IMG/VR virus record: IMGVR_UViG_3300044609_000988
Coordinates: 17,109 to 81,108 of that record
Direction: 5' to 3' (one strand)
Source: a virus
DNA: 64,000 nt
Below the pieces are notes generated by a model. That model was given only the letters and a program-made list of their open reading frames with translations. It was not told where the DNA came from and searched no databases. The position numbers were made by a program, and so were the translations under genes. Numbering within the stretch: the stretch's first letter is position 1; each line of letters opens with the position of its first letter. Shown here in pieces: positions 37,670 through 43,685 of the stretch.

Positions 37670-37911
37670 AAAAACCCTGTAATAGACTTAAAATAGCAAA
37701 AAACAAAATTGATGTTGATTCTGAAGGAATGTTTACTTATATCTTTGAATGGTATAATAATGAAAAATTAATGATACAAGAACCATACAAAATTCAATCA
37801 GATAATTATGGATTACCAATTGAAAATTATAATATTAATGAAATGATCGAACATAAACAATATTGTTGTTTAGAAATAGATTCAAATACTCTAAAAATAG
37901 AAGAAATTTAA
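37666..37911 (+). CDS. Small hypothetical protein nested in the adhesin array
   Basis: An 81-residue protein whose ATG overlaps the adhesin 1 stop (ATGA). It is hydrophilic, rich in Asn, Ile, Glu and Lys, with three cysteines (Cys5 and a Cys-Cys pair near residue 68). There is no signal peptide or membrane segment. A central Phe-Glu-Trp-Tyr-Asn-Asn-Glu segment suggests a small alpha/beta fold. I do not recognise a family. Being translated directly after one adhesin and ahead of another, it could be a dedicated folding or attachment partner, but nothing in the sequence proves this. Confidence 0.6.
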   Translation: MKKPCNRLKIAKNKIDVDSEGMFTYIFEWYNNEKLMIQEPYKIQSDNYGLPIENYNINEMIEHKQYCCLEIDSNTLKIEEI

Positions 37912-37915
37912 TCCA

Positions 37916-38839
37916 ATGGCAGCCAATTCAAAATTAACATCCAACAACATTAATATCACCAAGGGATTAATTTTACCTGTATATGACGTAGATCCTGGTG
38001 ATGGCAATGCGGGAGAGATTGCTTATGTTAATGGACAATTAAAATATTATGTCGGTGGAAAATGGACATTCATAACAGAAGGCAAAGATGGGTCTACTGC
38101 TGATAGAGCAGCTGAGTCAGCATCGGCAATTCTCGCAATAAATCCCTCTGCTTCTGATGGCGTTTATTGGATTAATTTACCTACGGCTGGACCAACACAA
38201 GTCTATTGTATTATGAATAATTCATATAATGGAGGTGGATGGATGATGGCAATGAAAGCAACTAGAGGAACAACTTTCAATTTCAACGCAAATTATTGGA
38301 CAACAACAAATACATTAAATCCAACTCAAACAAATATTAATGATGGGGATGCAAAATTTGAAACCTTCAACAGATTTGAAGCAAAAGATATTTTAGCAGT
38401 TTGGCCAGATTTAACAGCAAACTCAGGTTGTTTTAATGTTTCTAGGGGGCATATTTGGTTGGAAAATAGTTTTTGGCAGGGAGGAACTAAAATTACTTTA
38501 ACAAATCTGTTTAATACAGCTAATGAATATTTTATTCGGGATGCTAATAATTTCTGTGGCATCAACCAATTTTCTCGCCAAACTGATGTTAGATTTTATG
38601 GATTTAATTATTCAAATGATCAAAATTTAGCTAGGACTAGGTGGGGATTTGGTTGGAATGAAAATGGAGGTGGCCTTTGGCCGAATGGAAATCAAGGAAG
38701 TGATGATGTATCGGGTGGTATTGGTATGACAGGAACTCAACAAGGACAGGTCAATTATTCTGCTGGAGATTTTATTGGTTGCTGTCAAAGTGTCACGGGA
38801 TTTAATAGATCAGCAAGAGTAGAGATTTATGTCAGATAA
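37916..38839 (+). CDS. Adhesin 2: fibrinogen/intelectin-like protein
   Basis: A 307-residue protein with the shared N-terminal module (residues 5-57). From residue 70 it has a fibrinogen-type first subdomain: Asp-Gly-Val-Tyr-Trp-Ile, then Gln-Val-Tyr-Cys-Ile-Met, then Gly-Gly-Gly-Trp. The C-terminal part differs from adhesin 1. It reads Arg-Trp-Gly-Phe-Gly-Trp-Asn-Glu-Asn-Gly-Gly-Gly, then Asp-Asp-Val-Ser-Gly-Gly-Ile-Gly, then Ala-Gly-Asp-Phe-Ile-Gly-Cys-Cys-Gln, and ends in Val-Glu-Ile-Tyr-Val-Arg. This Gly-Gly-Gly/Asp-x-x-Ser-Gly order is reminiscent of intelectin-type lectins, which are related to fibrinogen domains; that comparison is tentative. A host-glycan-binding role is inferred. The start lies five bases after the preceding stop. 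Confidence 0.72.
   Translation: MAANSKLTSNNINITKGLILPVYDVDPGDGNAGEIAYVNGQLKYYVGGKWTFITEGKDGSTADRAAESASAILAINPSASDGVYWINLPTAGPTQVYCIMNNSYNGGGWMMAMKATRGTTFNFNANYWTTTNTLNPTQTNINDGDAKFETFNRFEAKDILAVWPDLTANSGCFNVSRGHIWLENSFWQGGTKITLTNLFNTANEYFIRDANNFCGINQFSRQTDVRFYGFNYSNDQNLARTRWGFGWNENGGGLWPNGNQGSDDVSGGIGMTGTQQGQVNYSAGDFIGCCQSVTGFNRSARVEIYVR
37928..38085 (+). repeat. Adhesin N-terminal DNA repeat, copy 2
   Basis: Second copy of the ~158-base repeat. It is nearly identical to copy 3 over the first 75 bases, sharing ATCACCAAGGGATTAATTTT and a TGACGTAGATCCTGGTGA stretch that copy 1 lacks. Confidence 0.88.
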
Positions 38840-38894
38840 TATGAATCTTTCAAATTACAAAATATCGTTGATTAATTAAAAATTAATAATTTTA

Positions 38895-39740
38895 ATGGAT
38901 AATTCAAAATTAACATCTAACAACATTAATATCACCAAGGGATTAATTTTACCTGTGTATGACGTAGATCCTGGTGACGGTACTATGGGGGAAATTGTTT
39001 ATGTCAATGGACAATTAAAATATTATGTGGGTGGAAAATGGACATTCATAACTGATGGAAAAATAGGAACATCAGCTAGTTCACCTGCATTAAACGCAGC
39101 TCAAATTAGAGCTGCTGGGATAAGTGCTGATGGTGATTACTGGTATCAACCAACAGGGGCATCGTCACCGATTCAGTTGTATACAAATTTTTCAAATGCT
39201 CCAGCAGGAAAAGGTTATGTTCTCGTTGCTAGAGGAAGAGAATCTACTGATTGGTGGAATACTAACGGACAAAATACTTCCGCTTTAACATCATCTTCAT
39301 TAGATACAAATACACCAATTGCTGTTCTTCCAAACACATTTGTGAATGGTTTAATTAATAATCAGTGGAATGGAATGAGATTCATAACAAATAGAAGAAA
39401 TGGAGCAGATTCTTGGTTATTTGTTGGAACCCAAAGCACTACTTTTAGTTGGACTTATTTTCAGCAATCTGGATCTAGCGTTTCAGCTACTGCTCAACAA
39501 TTTAATGGAGTATTTTTATCTGGTGGAGCACGAATAACATATGGATCTGGAATATATTGGACAGATACTTTAAATTATGGAAATGGTAATAACTGCGATA
39601 GAACATTTACTTGGTCATGGGGAGGTCATGGATCTTGGCAAGGGTGGTCTGGTGGATCTTCATGTACTCCAACTGGATCTTTCCAACTTGGAGGTGAAGG
39701 TCACGCACTTCAATTAGTAAATTGCTACGTAGAGTGCTAA
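38895..39740 (+). CDS. Adhesin 3: divergent fibrinogen-like receptor-binding protein
   Basis: A 281-residue protein with the same N-terminal module (residues 3-55). The following part (Ile-Arg-Ala-Ala-Gly-Ile-Ser-Ala-Asp-Gly-Asp-Tyr-Trp-Tyr, Pro-Ile-Gln-Leu-Tyr, then Gly-Lys-Gly-Tyr-Val-Leu-Val-Ala-Arg-Gly-Arg-Glu-Ser) keeps the spacing of a fibrinogen-type first subdomain, with Gly-Lys-Gly-Tyr in place of Gly-Gly-Gly-Trp. The rest is rich in Trp, Ser, Asn and Gly and ends in a Gly-Gly-Glu-Gly-His segment followed by Asn-Cys-Tyr-Val-Glu-Cys. Cysteines near residues 236 and 253 and at the very C-terminus could form disulfides. The leader is 55 bases, AT-rich and without a clear Shine-Dalgarno motif. 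Function as an adhesin is inferred from the module and position. Confidence 0.7.
   Translation: MDNSKLTSNNINITKGLILPVYDVDPGDGTMGEIVYVNGQLKYYVGGKWTFITDGKIGTSASSPALNAAQIRAAGISADGDYWYQPTGASSPIQLYTNFSNAPAGKGYVLVARGRESTDWWNTNGQNTSALTSSSLDTNTPIAVLPNTFVNGLINNQWNGMRFITNRRNGADSWLFVGTQSTTFSWTYFQQSGSSVSATAQQFNGVFLSGGARITYGSGIYWTDTLNYGNGNNCDRTFTWSWGGHGSWQGWSGGSSCTPTGSFQLGGEGHALQLVNCYVEC
38904..39061 (+). repeat. Adhesin N-terminal DNA repeat, copy 3
   Basis: Third copy of the repeat. Its first ~75 bases nearly match copy 2, and its end (CATTCATAACTGATGGAAA) matches copy 1 better than copy 2. This mosaic agreement suggests past exchange between copies. Confidence 0.88.
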
Positions 39741-39762
39741 ATTATAATTATAATTATAATTA
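39741..39762. repeat. Short tandem ATTATA repeat between adhesins
   Basis: ATTATA is repeated three times and followed by ATTA, directly after the adhesin 3 stop. It runs straight into a late promoter box. The repeat could vary in number by slippage and change local promoter spacing (inference). Confidence 0.7.
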
Positions 39763-39769
39763 ATAAATA
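39762..39769 (+). promoter_or_regulatory. Late promoter box AATAAATA before glycine-rich adhesin 1
   Basis: AATAAATA (seven of eight to TATAAATA) lies 25 bases before the preferred ATG at 39794, at the end of the ATTATA repeat. Confidence 0.5.
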
Positions 39770-39793
39770 TTTTAACGGAATAGAGTGTCATTT

Positions 39794-40849
39794 ATGTCTA
39801 CATTAAATGTCGGTATTTTAAATGCCAGTAACAGAATAAAACTTCCTATACTCACAACTACCCAAAGAAATTCTTTGGCGCTTGAAGTGGGATTGATGAT
39901 TTTTAATTCTACTGCCAGTGAAGTTCAATTTTATAATGGAACTGAGTGGATAAATCCAGGCAAAGGTAAACTTAGTGCTACTGGAGGAGTTATTACTACA
40001 GCTGGATTATATAAAGTTCACACATTTACAGGTAATGGGTCTTTTGTACTTACGGGAAGTGGGTTGGTAGAATATTTAATCGTTGCTGGTGGTGGCGGCG
40101 GCGGTTCTGATATGGGTGGCGGCGGTGGAGCTGGTGGAGTAATTATTGGTTCTACAACTTTATCATCTGGAACATATCCAATAACAGTTGGTGGAGGAGG
40201 CAGTGGTGCTCCTGCAGGAGTAGGACAAGTTAGAGGAACTAACGGAAATCCCTCAACTTTTAATAATTTAACAGCTATTGGTGGTGGTGGCGGTGCTAGT
40301 TGCCATGATAGATCAACAAGCCCAGCAGGAAATGGTGGATCAGGAGGAGGAGCATCTGGCGGAGGAACTCTTCCTAGTGGAGGATCTGGAGGTGGTGGAT
40401 ACGGGGGAGGAATTAGAGGATTAGGAACTCCTGGTCAAGGAAATGATGGAGGGTCAGGAATATATGCTTGGTATCCTGGCGGCGGTGGTGGTGCTGGAGC
40501 TGCTGGAACAAACAACCCAGCAACTGGTGGCGTTGGAGTGCAAAGTTCTATTCTAGGTGTTTCTTACTTCTGGGGCGGCGGCGGCGGCGGATCTGGATAT
40601 TCTGCAGGCGGAGGAAATGGTGGTAATGGTGGCGGCGGCGGTGGAGCCGTAAACGTTACTTCTGGCGGTTCTGGATTAAATAATGGATCCCCTGGTGGTG
40701 GAGGAAGTCCAAATTCACAAACCAATAGGCCTGGAGGTAATGGTGGCGCCAACACTGGTGGCGGCGGTGGTGGTGGTAGTCACTACAGTGCTAATAATTT
40801 TGGCGGTACTGGTGGTTCTGGAATAGTTGTAGTAAGATACTTAGCATAA
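39794..40849 (+). CDS. Glycine-rich tail adhesin 1
   Basis: A 351-residue protein from ATG 39794. An in-frame GTG at 39785 is rejected because an AGAG motif lies at a good distance from 39794 and because the paralogue downstream begins with the same Met-Ser-x-Leu-Asn-Val-Gly-Ile. Residues 1-55 resemble the fibre-attachment modules of neighbours (Gly-Leu-Met-Ile-Phe-Asn-Ser-Thr). Then comes a glycine-rich domain beginning Glu-Tyr-Leu-Ile-Val-Ala and dense polyglycine runs to the end, closing with Gly-Ser-Gly-Ile-Val-Val-Val-Arg-Tyr-Leu. Such polyglycine domains resemble the gp38-type adhesins of T-even phages, where glycine helices support variable receptor-binding loops. The loops between glycine runs differ from the paralogue, as expected for specificity loops. 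Confidence 0.75.
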   Translation: MSTLNVGILNASNRIKLPILTTTQRNSLALEVGLMIFNSTASEVQFYNGTEWINPGKGKLSATGGVITTAGLYKVHTFTGNGSFVLTGSGLVEYLIVAGGGGGGSDMGGGGGAGGVIIGSTTLSSGTYPITVGGGGSGAPAGVGQVRGTNGNPSTFNNLTAIGGGGGASCHDRSTSPAGNGGSGGGASGGGTLPSGGSGGGGYGGGIRGLGTPGQGNDGGSGIYAWYPGGGGGAGAAGTNNPATGGVGVQSSILGVSYFWGGGGGGSGYSAGGGNGGNGGGGGGAVNVTSGGSGLNNGSPGGGGSPNSQTNRPGGNGGANTGGGGGGGSHYSANNFGGTGGSGIVVVRYLA

Positions 40850-40852
40850 ATA
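40845..40852 (+). promoter_or_regulatory. Late promoter box CATAAATA fused to a stop codon
   Basis: The TAA stop of glycine-rich adhesin 1 (40847-40849) is the centre of CATAAATA. The next gene starts 36 bases downstream, so the box can serve it. Confidence 0.55.
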
Positions 40853-40888
40853 ATTATTAATGCAATACGATAATTTTGAGGATATTTC

Positions 40889-41971
40889 ATGTCTAGATTA
40901 AACGTAGGTATTATAGAAGCTGTATCTAAATTTAAAATCCCTACTTTTACTAAAGCACAAAGAGATGCTATGGTGCCAGAAACTGGCATGATGATATATA
41001 ATTCAACTGATCAAATACTTGAAATTTATTTCGGAAAATGGGTAGGTGCTGGAGAAAAAGTATCAGCTTCAGGATCTTCATTCACTGCAACTGGAGGTAC
41101 TGTAACAACAGCTGGAGGATATAAAATACATACTTTTTTGGCAAATGATACTTTTGCTATATCTACAGGTACAACTTCAATTGAATATTTAATCGTTGCT
41201 GGTGGCGGTGGCGGTGGTATGGATATGGGTGGTGGCGGTGGAGCTGGCGGAGTAATTATTGGCTCCACTTCTTTAGGTCCTGGTTCATATCCAGTAACAG
41301 TGGGTGCGGGAGGAAATGGTGCTCCAGCTGCTAGCACAAACGGACAACCAGGCGGTCACCAATATACTATTTCAGCTACCAATGGAATTAATTCAACTTT
41401 TAACAATTTAACCGCTGTTGGTGGTGGATTTGGTGGTAGTTCTTATTATGGATATCTCCCAAATTATGGCAACGGCAACACTGGTGGTTCTGGTGGAGGA
41501 AATTCTGGCTACAGTGATGGTAATATACGTGGTCCCAAAGCAGGAACTCTTGGTCAAGGAAATAATGGAGGGCAAGGCGGAGGACAATATTATTCTGGCG
41601 GTGGTGGTGGTGCTGGCGCTGCTGGATCTAATTCCCCAAGCCAAGCAAACGGTGGTATTGGAGTACAAAGTTCAATAACTGGCGTTAGTTATTATTGGGG
41701 CGGCGGTGGCGGAGGAGCCGCTTATTCTTTAGGATCTGGTGGATCTGGTGGAAATGGTGGTGGCGGTGGTGGCGCTGGCAATAGTCCTGGAATAGGTGGG
41801 GCTGGATTAAATTCTGGATCTAACGGTGGGCCATCAAATAGTAACCAACCAGGGGGAAATGCTGGCACAAACACTGGTGGCGGTGGTGGTGGCAGCGCTC
41901 ATTACAACTCCAACAATAAAGGTGGTAATGGTGGTTCTGGAATAGTTGTAATTAGATACTTATCTACATAA
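40889..41971 (+). CDS. Glycine-rich tail adhesin 2
   Basis: A 360-residue paralogue of the preceding gene. The N-terminus (Ser-Arg-Leu-Asn-Val-Gly-Ile-Ile-Glu-Ala, then Gly-Met-Met-Ile-Tyr-Asn-Ser-Thr) and the Glu-Tyr-Leu-Ile-Val-Ala start of the glycine-rich domain align well. The framework Gly-Val-Gln-Ser-Ser-Ile, then Gly-Val-Ser-Tyr, then Trp-Gly-Gly-Gly is conserved. The loops differ: this copy has an extra His-Gln-Tyr-Thr-Ile-Ser loop and Tyr-Tyr-Gly-Tyr-Leu-Pro-Asn-Tyr. It ends Gly-Ser-Gly-Ile-Val-Val-Ile-Arg-Tyr-Leu. GAGGAT before ATG 40889 is a usable ribosome binding site. A role as a second receptor-binding protein is inferred. Confidence 0.75.
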   Translation: MSRLNVGIIEAVSKFKIPTFTKAQRDAMVPETGMMIYNSTDQILEIYFGKWVGAGEKVSASGSSFTATGGTVTTAGGYKIHTFLANDTFAISTGTTSIEYLIVAGGGGGGMDMGGGGGAGGVIIGSTSLGPGSYPVTVGAGGNGAPAASTNGQPGGHQYTISATNGINSTFNNLTAVGGGFGGSSYYGYLPNYGNGNTGGSGGGNSGYSDGNIRGPKAGTLGQGNNGGQGGGQYYSGGGGGAGAAGSNSPSQANGGIGVQSSITGVSYYWGGGGGGAAYSLGSGGSGGNGGGGGGAGNSPGIGGAGLNSGSNGGPSNSNQPGGNAGTNTGGGGGGSAHYNSNNKGGNGGSGIVVIRYLST

Positions 41972-41989
41972 TATAAAGGAGAATTAAAA

Positions 41990-42379
41990 ATGGCACATTT
42001 TGCTCAATTAGATGAAAATAACACAGTAACACAAGTAGTTGTAGTTTCTGATGTTGATACTTGTAATGAAGAAGGTTTTGAAGTAGAAGAAATTGGACAA
42101 CAATTTTTAAAAAATATGTATGGACAAGATACTAGGTGGGTGAAAACTTCATACAACGGAACTATAAGAAAAAATTATGCTGGAGTTGGTTATACTTATA
42201 ATGAAAAATTAGATGCTTTTATTCCACCAAAACCATACGAATCTTGGATATTTGACGAAAATTTATTTTATTATGTCGCTCCAGTTCCAAGACCAGAAAA
42301 AGAAGGCAAAGTCTATTTTTGGGATGAAGAAACTCAAAAATGGAATGAACAAGATTTTATTTCACCATTAAATAATTGA
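41990..42379 (+). CDS. Conserved cyanophage protein downstream of adhesins
   Basis: A 129-residue soluble protein preceded by AAAGGAGAA, a strong ribosome binding site. It begins Ala-His-Phe-Ala-Gln-Leu-Asp-Glu-Asn-Asn-x-Val. It carries Thr-Ser-Tyr-Asn-Gly-Thr-Ile-Arg-Lys-Asn-Tyr-Ala-Gly-Val-Gly-Tyr, and then Asp-Ala-Phe-Ile-Pro-Pro-Lys-Pro-Tyr-Glu-Ser-Trp. I recognise this as a type common in marine T4-like phages next to tail-fibre genes, with no assigned function. It lacks a signal peptide or membrane helix. A minor virion protein or fibre-assembly factor fits the position, but this is inference. Confidence 0.7.
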   Translation: MAHFAQLDENNTVTQVVVVSDVDTCNEEGFEVEEIGQQFLKNMYGQDTRWVKTSYNGTIRKNYAGVGYTYNEKLDAFIPPKPYESWIFDENLFYYVAPVPRPEKEGKVYFWDEETQKWNEQDFISPLNN

Positions 42380-42388
42380 TTTAGTATT

Positions 42389-42586
42389 ATGAAAAAAACA
42401 TATGTATTGGTAGGTGTTAATACTGCCATTTCTTTACTAAGACCAGGAGCACAATTTTGTCTATCAAACACAAATTTTATTGAGTGGAATGATCCAAGAC
42501 CAGCTCCATCTTGGGACGAAATAATGGAAACTGTATCAAAAATTAAAGAATTTGAAGATACAATACAATCCATAGAATTAGAATAA
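42389..42586 (+). CDS. Small conserved hypothetical protein
   Basis: A 65-residue protein starting at ATG 42389, nine bases after the previous stop, probably translated from the same message. It has Leu-Arg-Pro-Gly-Ala-Gln-Phe-Cys-Leu-Ser, then Trp-Asn-Asp-Pro-Arg-Pro-Ala-Pro-Ser-Trp, then a C-terminal acidic helix (Ile-Met-Glu-Thr-Val-Ser-Lys-Ile-Lys-Glu-Phe-Glu-Asp). This pattern recurs in cyanophage small proteins near fibre genes, but no function is known to me. Confidence 0.65.
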   Translation: MKKTYVLVGVNTAISLLRPGAQFCLSNTNFIEWNDPRPAPSWDEIMETVSKIKEFEDTIQSIELE

Positions 42587-42589
42587 ATA
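42582..42589 (+). promoter_or_regulatory. Late promoter box AATAAATA fused to a stop codon
   Basis: The TAA stop of the 65-residue gene (42584-42586) lies inside AATAAATA. The next gene starts 29 bases downstream. Confidence 0.55.
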
Positions 42590-42618
42590 ATACAGTCACA
42601 TCATTTTACATTACGATT

Positions 42619-42801
42619 ATGGACACTGAACAACTCAAAAAGAACTTCGAAGAGCAACTTGCTACTGCCGAAAAGCAGATTATTGATCTCGAAGCAAATC
42701 TAGAAAAAGCAAAAGAGTATCGCCTTAAACTTCAAGGTGGTCTCGAAACTCTAGCTCTTCTTAATCCTCCAGAAGAAGCAGAAGAAGCTTCAGCAGAATA
42801 A
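42619..42801 (+). CDS. Small coiled-coil protein before the neck genes
   Basis: A 60-residue protein made almost entirely of a charged helix (Leu-Lys-Lys-Asn-Phe-Glu-Glu-Gln-Leu, then Ile-Ile-Asp-Leu-Glu-Ala-Asn-Leu-Glu-Lys-Ala-Lys-Glu-Tyr) with heptad-like hydrophobic spacing, and an acidic Glu/Ala-rich tail. It is followed by a strong terminator, so it is the last gene of its unit. Codon use is more C-rich than in the adhesins before it. Similar small coiled-coil proteins occur ahead of gp13 in cyanophages; function unknown. Confidence 0.7.
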   Translation: MDTEQLKKNFEEQLATAEKQIIDLEANLEKAKEYRLKLQGGLETLALLNPPEEAEEASAE

Positions 42802-42808
42802 CCTCAAG

Positions 42809-42841
42809 TCCCTTCTTGATAAATACAAGAAGGGATTTTTT
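42809..42841 (+). terminator. Intrinsic terminator with a late promoter in its loop
   Basis: The nine-base arms CCCTTCTTG (42810-42818) and CAAGAAGGG (42826-42834) pair perfectly, with a further T-A pair outside, followed by six T residues (42836-42841). The seven-base loop is ATAAATA. Together with the closing G this forms the late box GATAAATA (42818-42825), 28 nt before the gp13 start. Confidence 0.88.
42818..42825 (+). promoter_or_regulatory. Late promoter box GATAAATA in the terminator loop, for gp13
   Basis: Seven of eight bases match TATAAATA. Start-site spacing would place the transcript start within or just after the right hairpin arm and leave a short leader for gp13. Confidence 0.65.
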
Positions 42842-42853
42842 GTATCTAATTAA

Positions 42854-43684
42854 ATGGCACAGCCATCATCAAGACAGGAATTGATTGACTACTGTAAGAG
42901 ACAGTTGGGTGCTCCTGTGCTGCAAATCAATATTGCAGATTCTCAGGTTGATGATATCATCGATACTGCTATACAGTATTATCAAGAATATCATTATGAT
43001 GGCATTGAAAAGATGTATCTAAAGCATGAATTTACTGAAGAAGATGTACTAAGATTTACCGAGACAGATGAGATTACTTCTACAGATGATCCAGACGGAT
43101 CTGTATGGAAAAATAGAAAAAATTTCATAGAAGTTCCTGATCATGTAATTGGTATTGAAAAAGTATTTGGAGTTACTTCCAATCTTTCTTCGAATGAAAT
43201 GTGGGGATTGAGTAACCAGTATTTCCTACTTGATATTTTTTCTTTCTCATCTGGTTATACTTTTGGCAACTTTGATATGTCATATTACTATATGATCAAG
43301 CAGTATTTTGAAACTCTTGACATGGTAGTTAACGTTGGTGGATTAGTACAATACCGTTTCAACAAACGTCAAGATAGATTATACCTTGATATTGACAGAA
43401 CAAGAATTAAGGAAGGTAGATATTTAGTTATTGAATGCTACAGAGCATTAAACCCAGCAGAATGGAATCAAATCTGGAATGATAGTTTTATCAAACGTTA
43501 TGTCACTGCTTTGATGAAACGCCAGTGGGGAATGAATTTAATTAAATATAACAATGTTCAGTTGCCTGGTGGCATTACATTAAATGGTCGTCAAATCTGG
43601 GAGGATGGCGATGCTGAAGTCAAAGATCTGGAATCAAGAATATTTACAGATTACTCCCTACCTCCAATGGATATGATCGGATAA
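42854..43684 (+). CDS. gp13: Neck protein gp13
   Basis: A 276-residue protein (T4 gp13 is 309). The N-terminus (Ser-Arg-Gln-Glu-Leu-Ile-Asp-Tyr-Cys-Lys-Arg-Gln-Leu-Gly-Ala-Pro-Val) and the following Asp-Asp-Ile-Ile-Asp-Thr-Ala-Ile-Gln-Tyr-Tyr-Gln-Glu-Tyr-His are the recognised gp13 start. It ends in a typical segment containing Gly-Gly-Ile-Thr-Leu-Asn-Gly and Asp-Tyr-Ser-Leu-Pro-Pro-Met. gp13 forms the neck ring below the portal and, with gp14, accepts the tail. It opens the neck-terminase-tail-head gene block and is one base away from gp14. Confidence 0.92.
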   Translation: MAQPSSRQELIDYCKRQLGAPVLQINIADSQVDDIIDTAIQYYQEYHYDGIEKMYLKHEFTEEDVLRFTETDEITSTDDPDGSVWKNRKNFIEVPDHVIGIEKVFGVTSNLSSNEMWGLSNQYFLLDIFSFSSGYTFGNFDMSYYYMIKQYFETLDMVVNVGGLVQYRFNKRQDRLYLDIDRTRIKEGRYLVIECYRALNPAEWNQIWNDSFIKRYVTALMKRQWGMNLIKYNNVQLPGGITLNGRQIWEDGDAEVKDLESRIFTDYSLPPMDMIG

Positions 43685-43685
43685 G

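Noticed and set aside
40080-41940. CRISPR-like or satellite repeat in the GGTGGC-rich DNA
   Set aside because: The repetitive DNA is in frame and encodes polyglycine runs in two adhesins. There are no regular spacers.
36788-41971. Diversity-generating retroelement acting on the adhesins
   Set aside because: No reverse transcriptase gene, no template repeat and no adenine-specific variable repeat were seen. The direct repeats are at the 5' ends of the genes, opposite to where such elements act.
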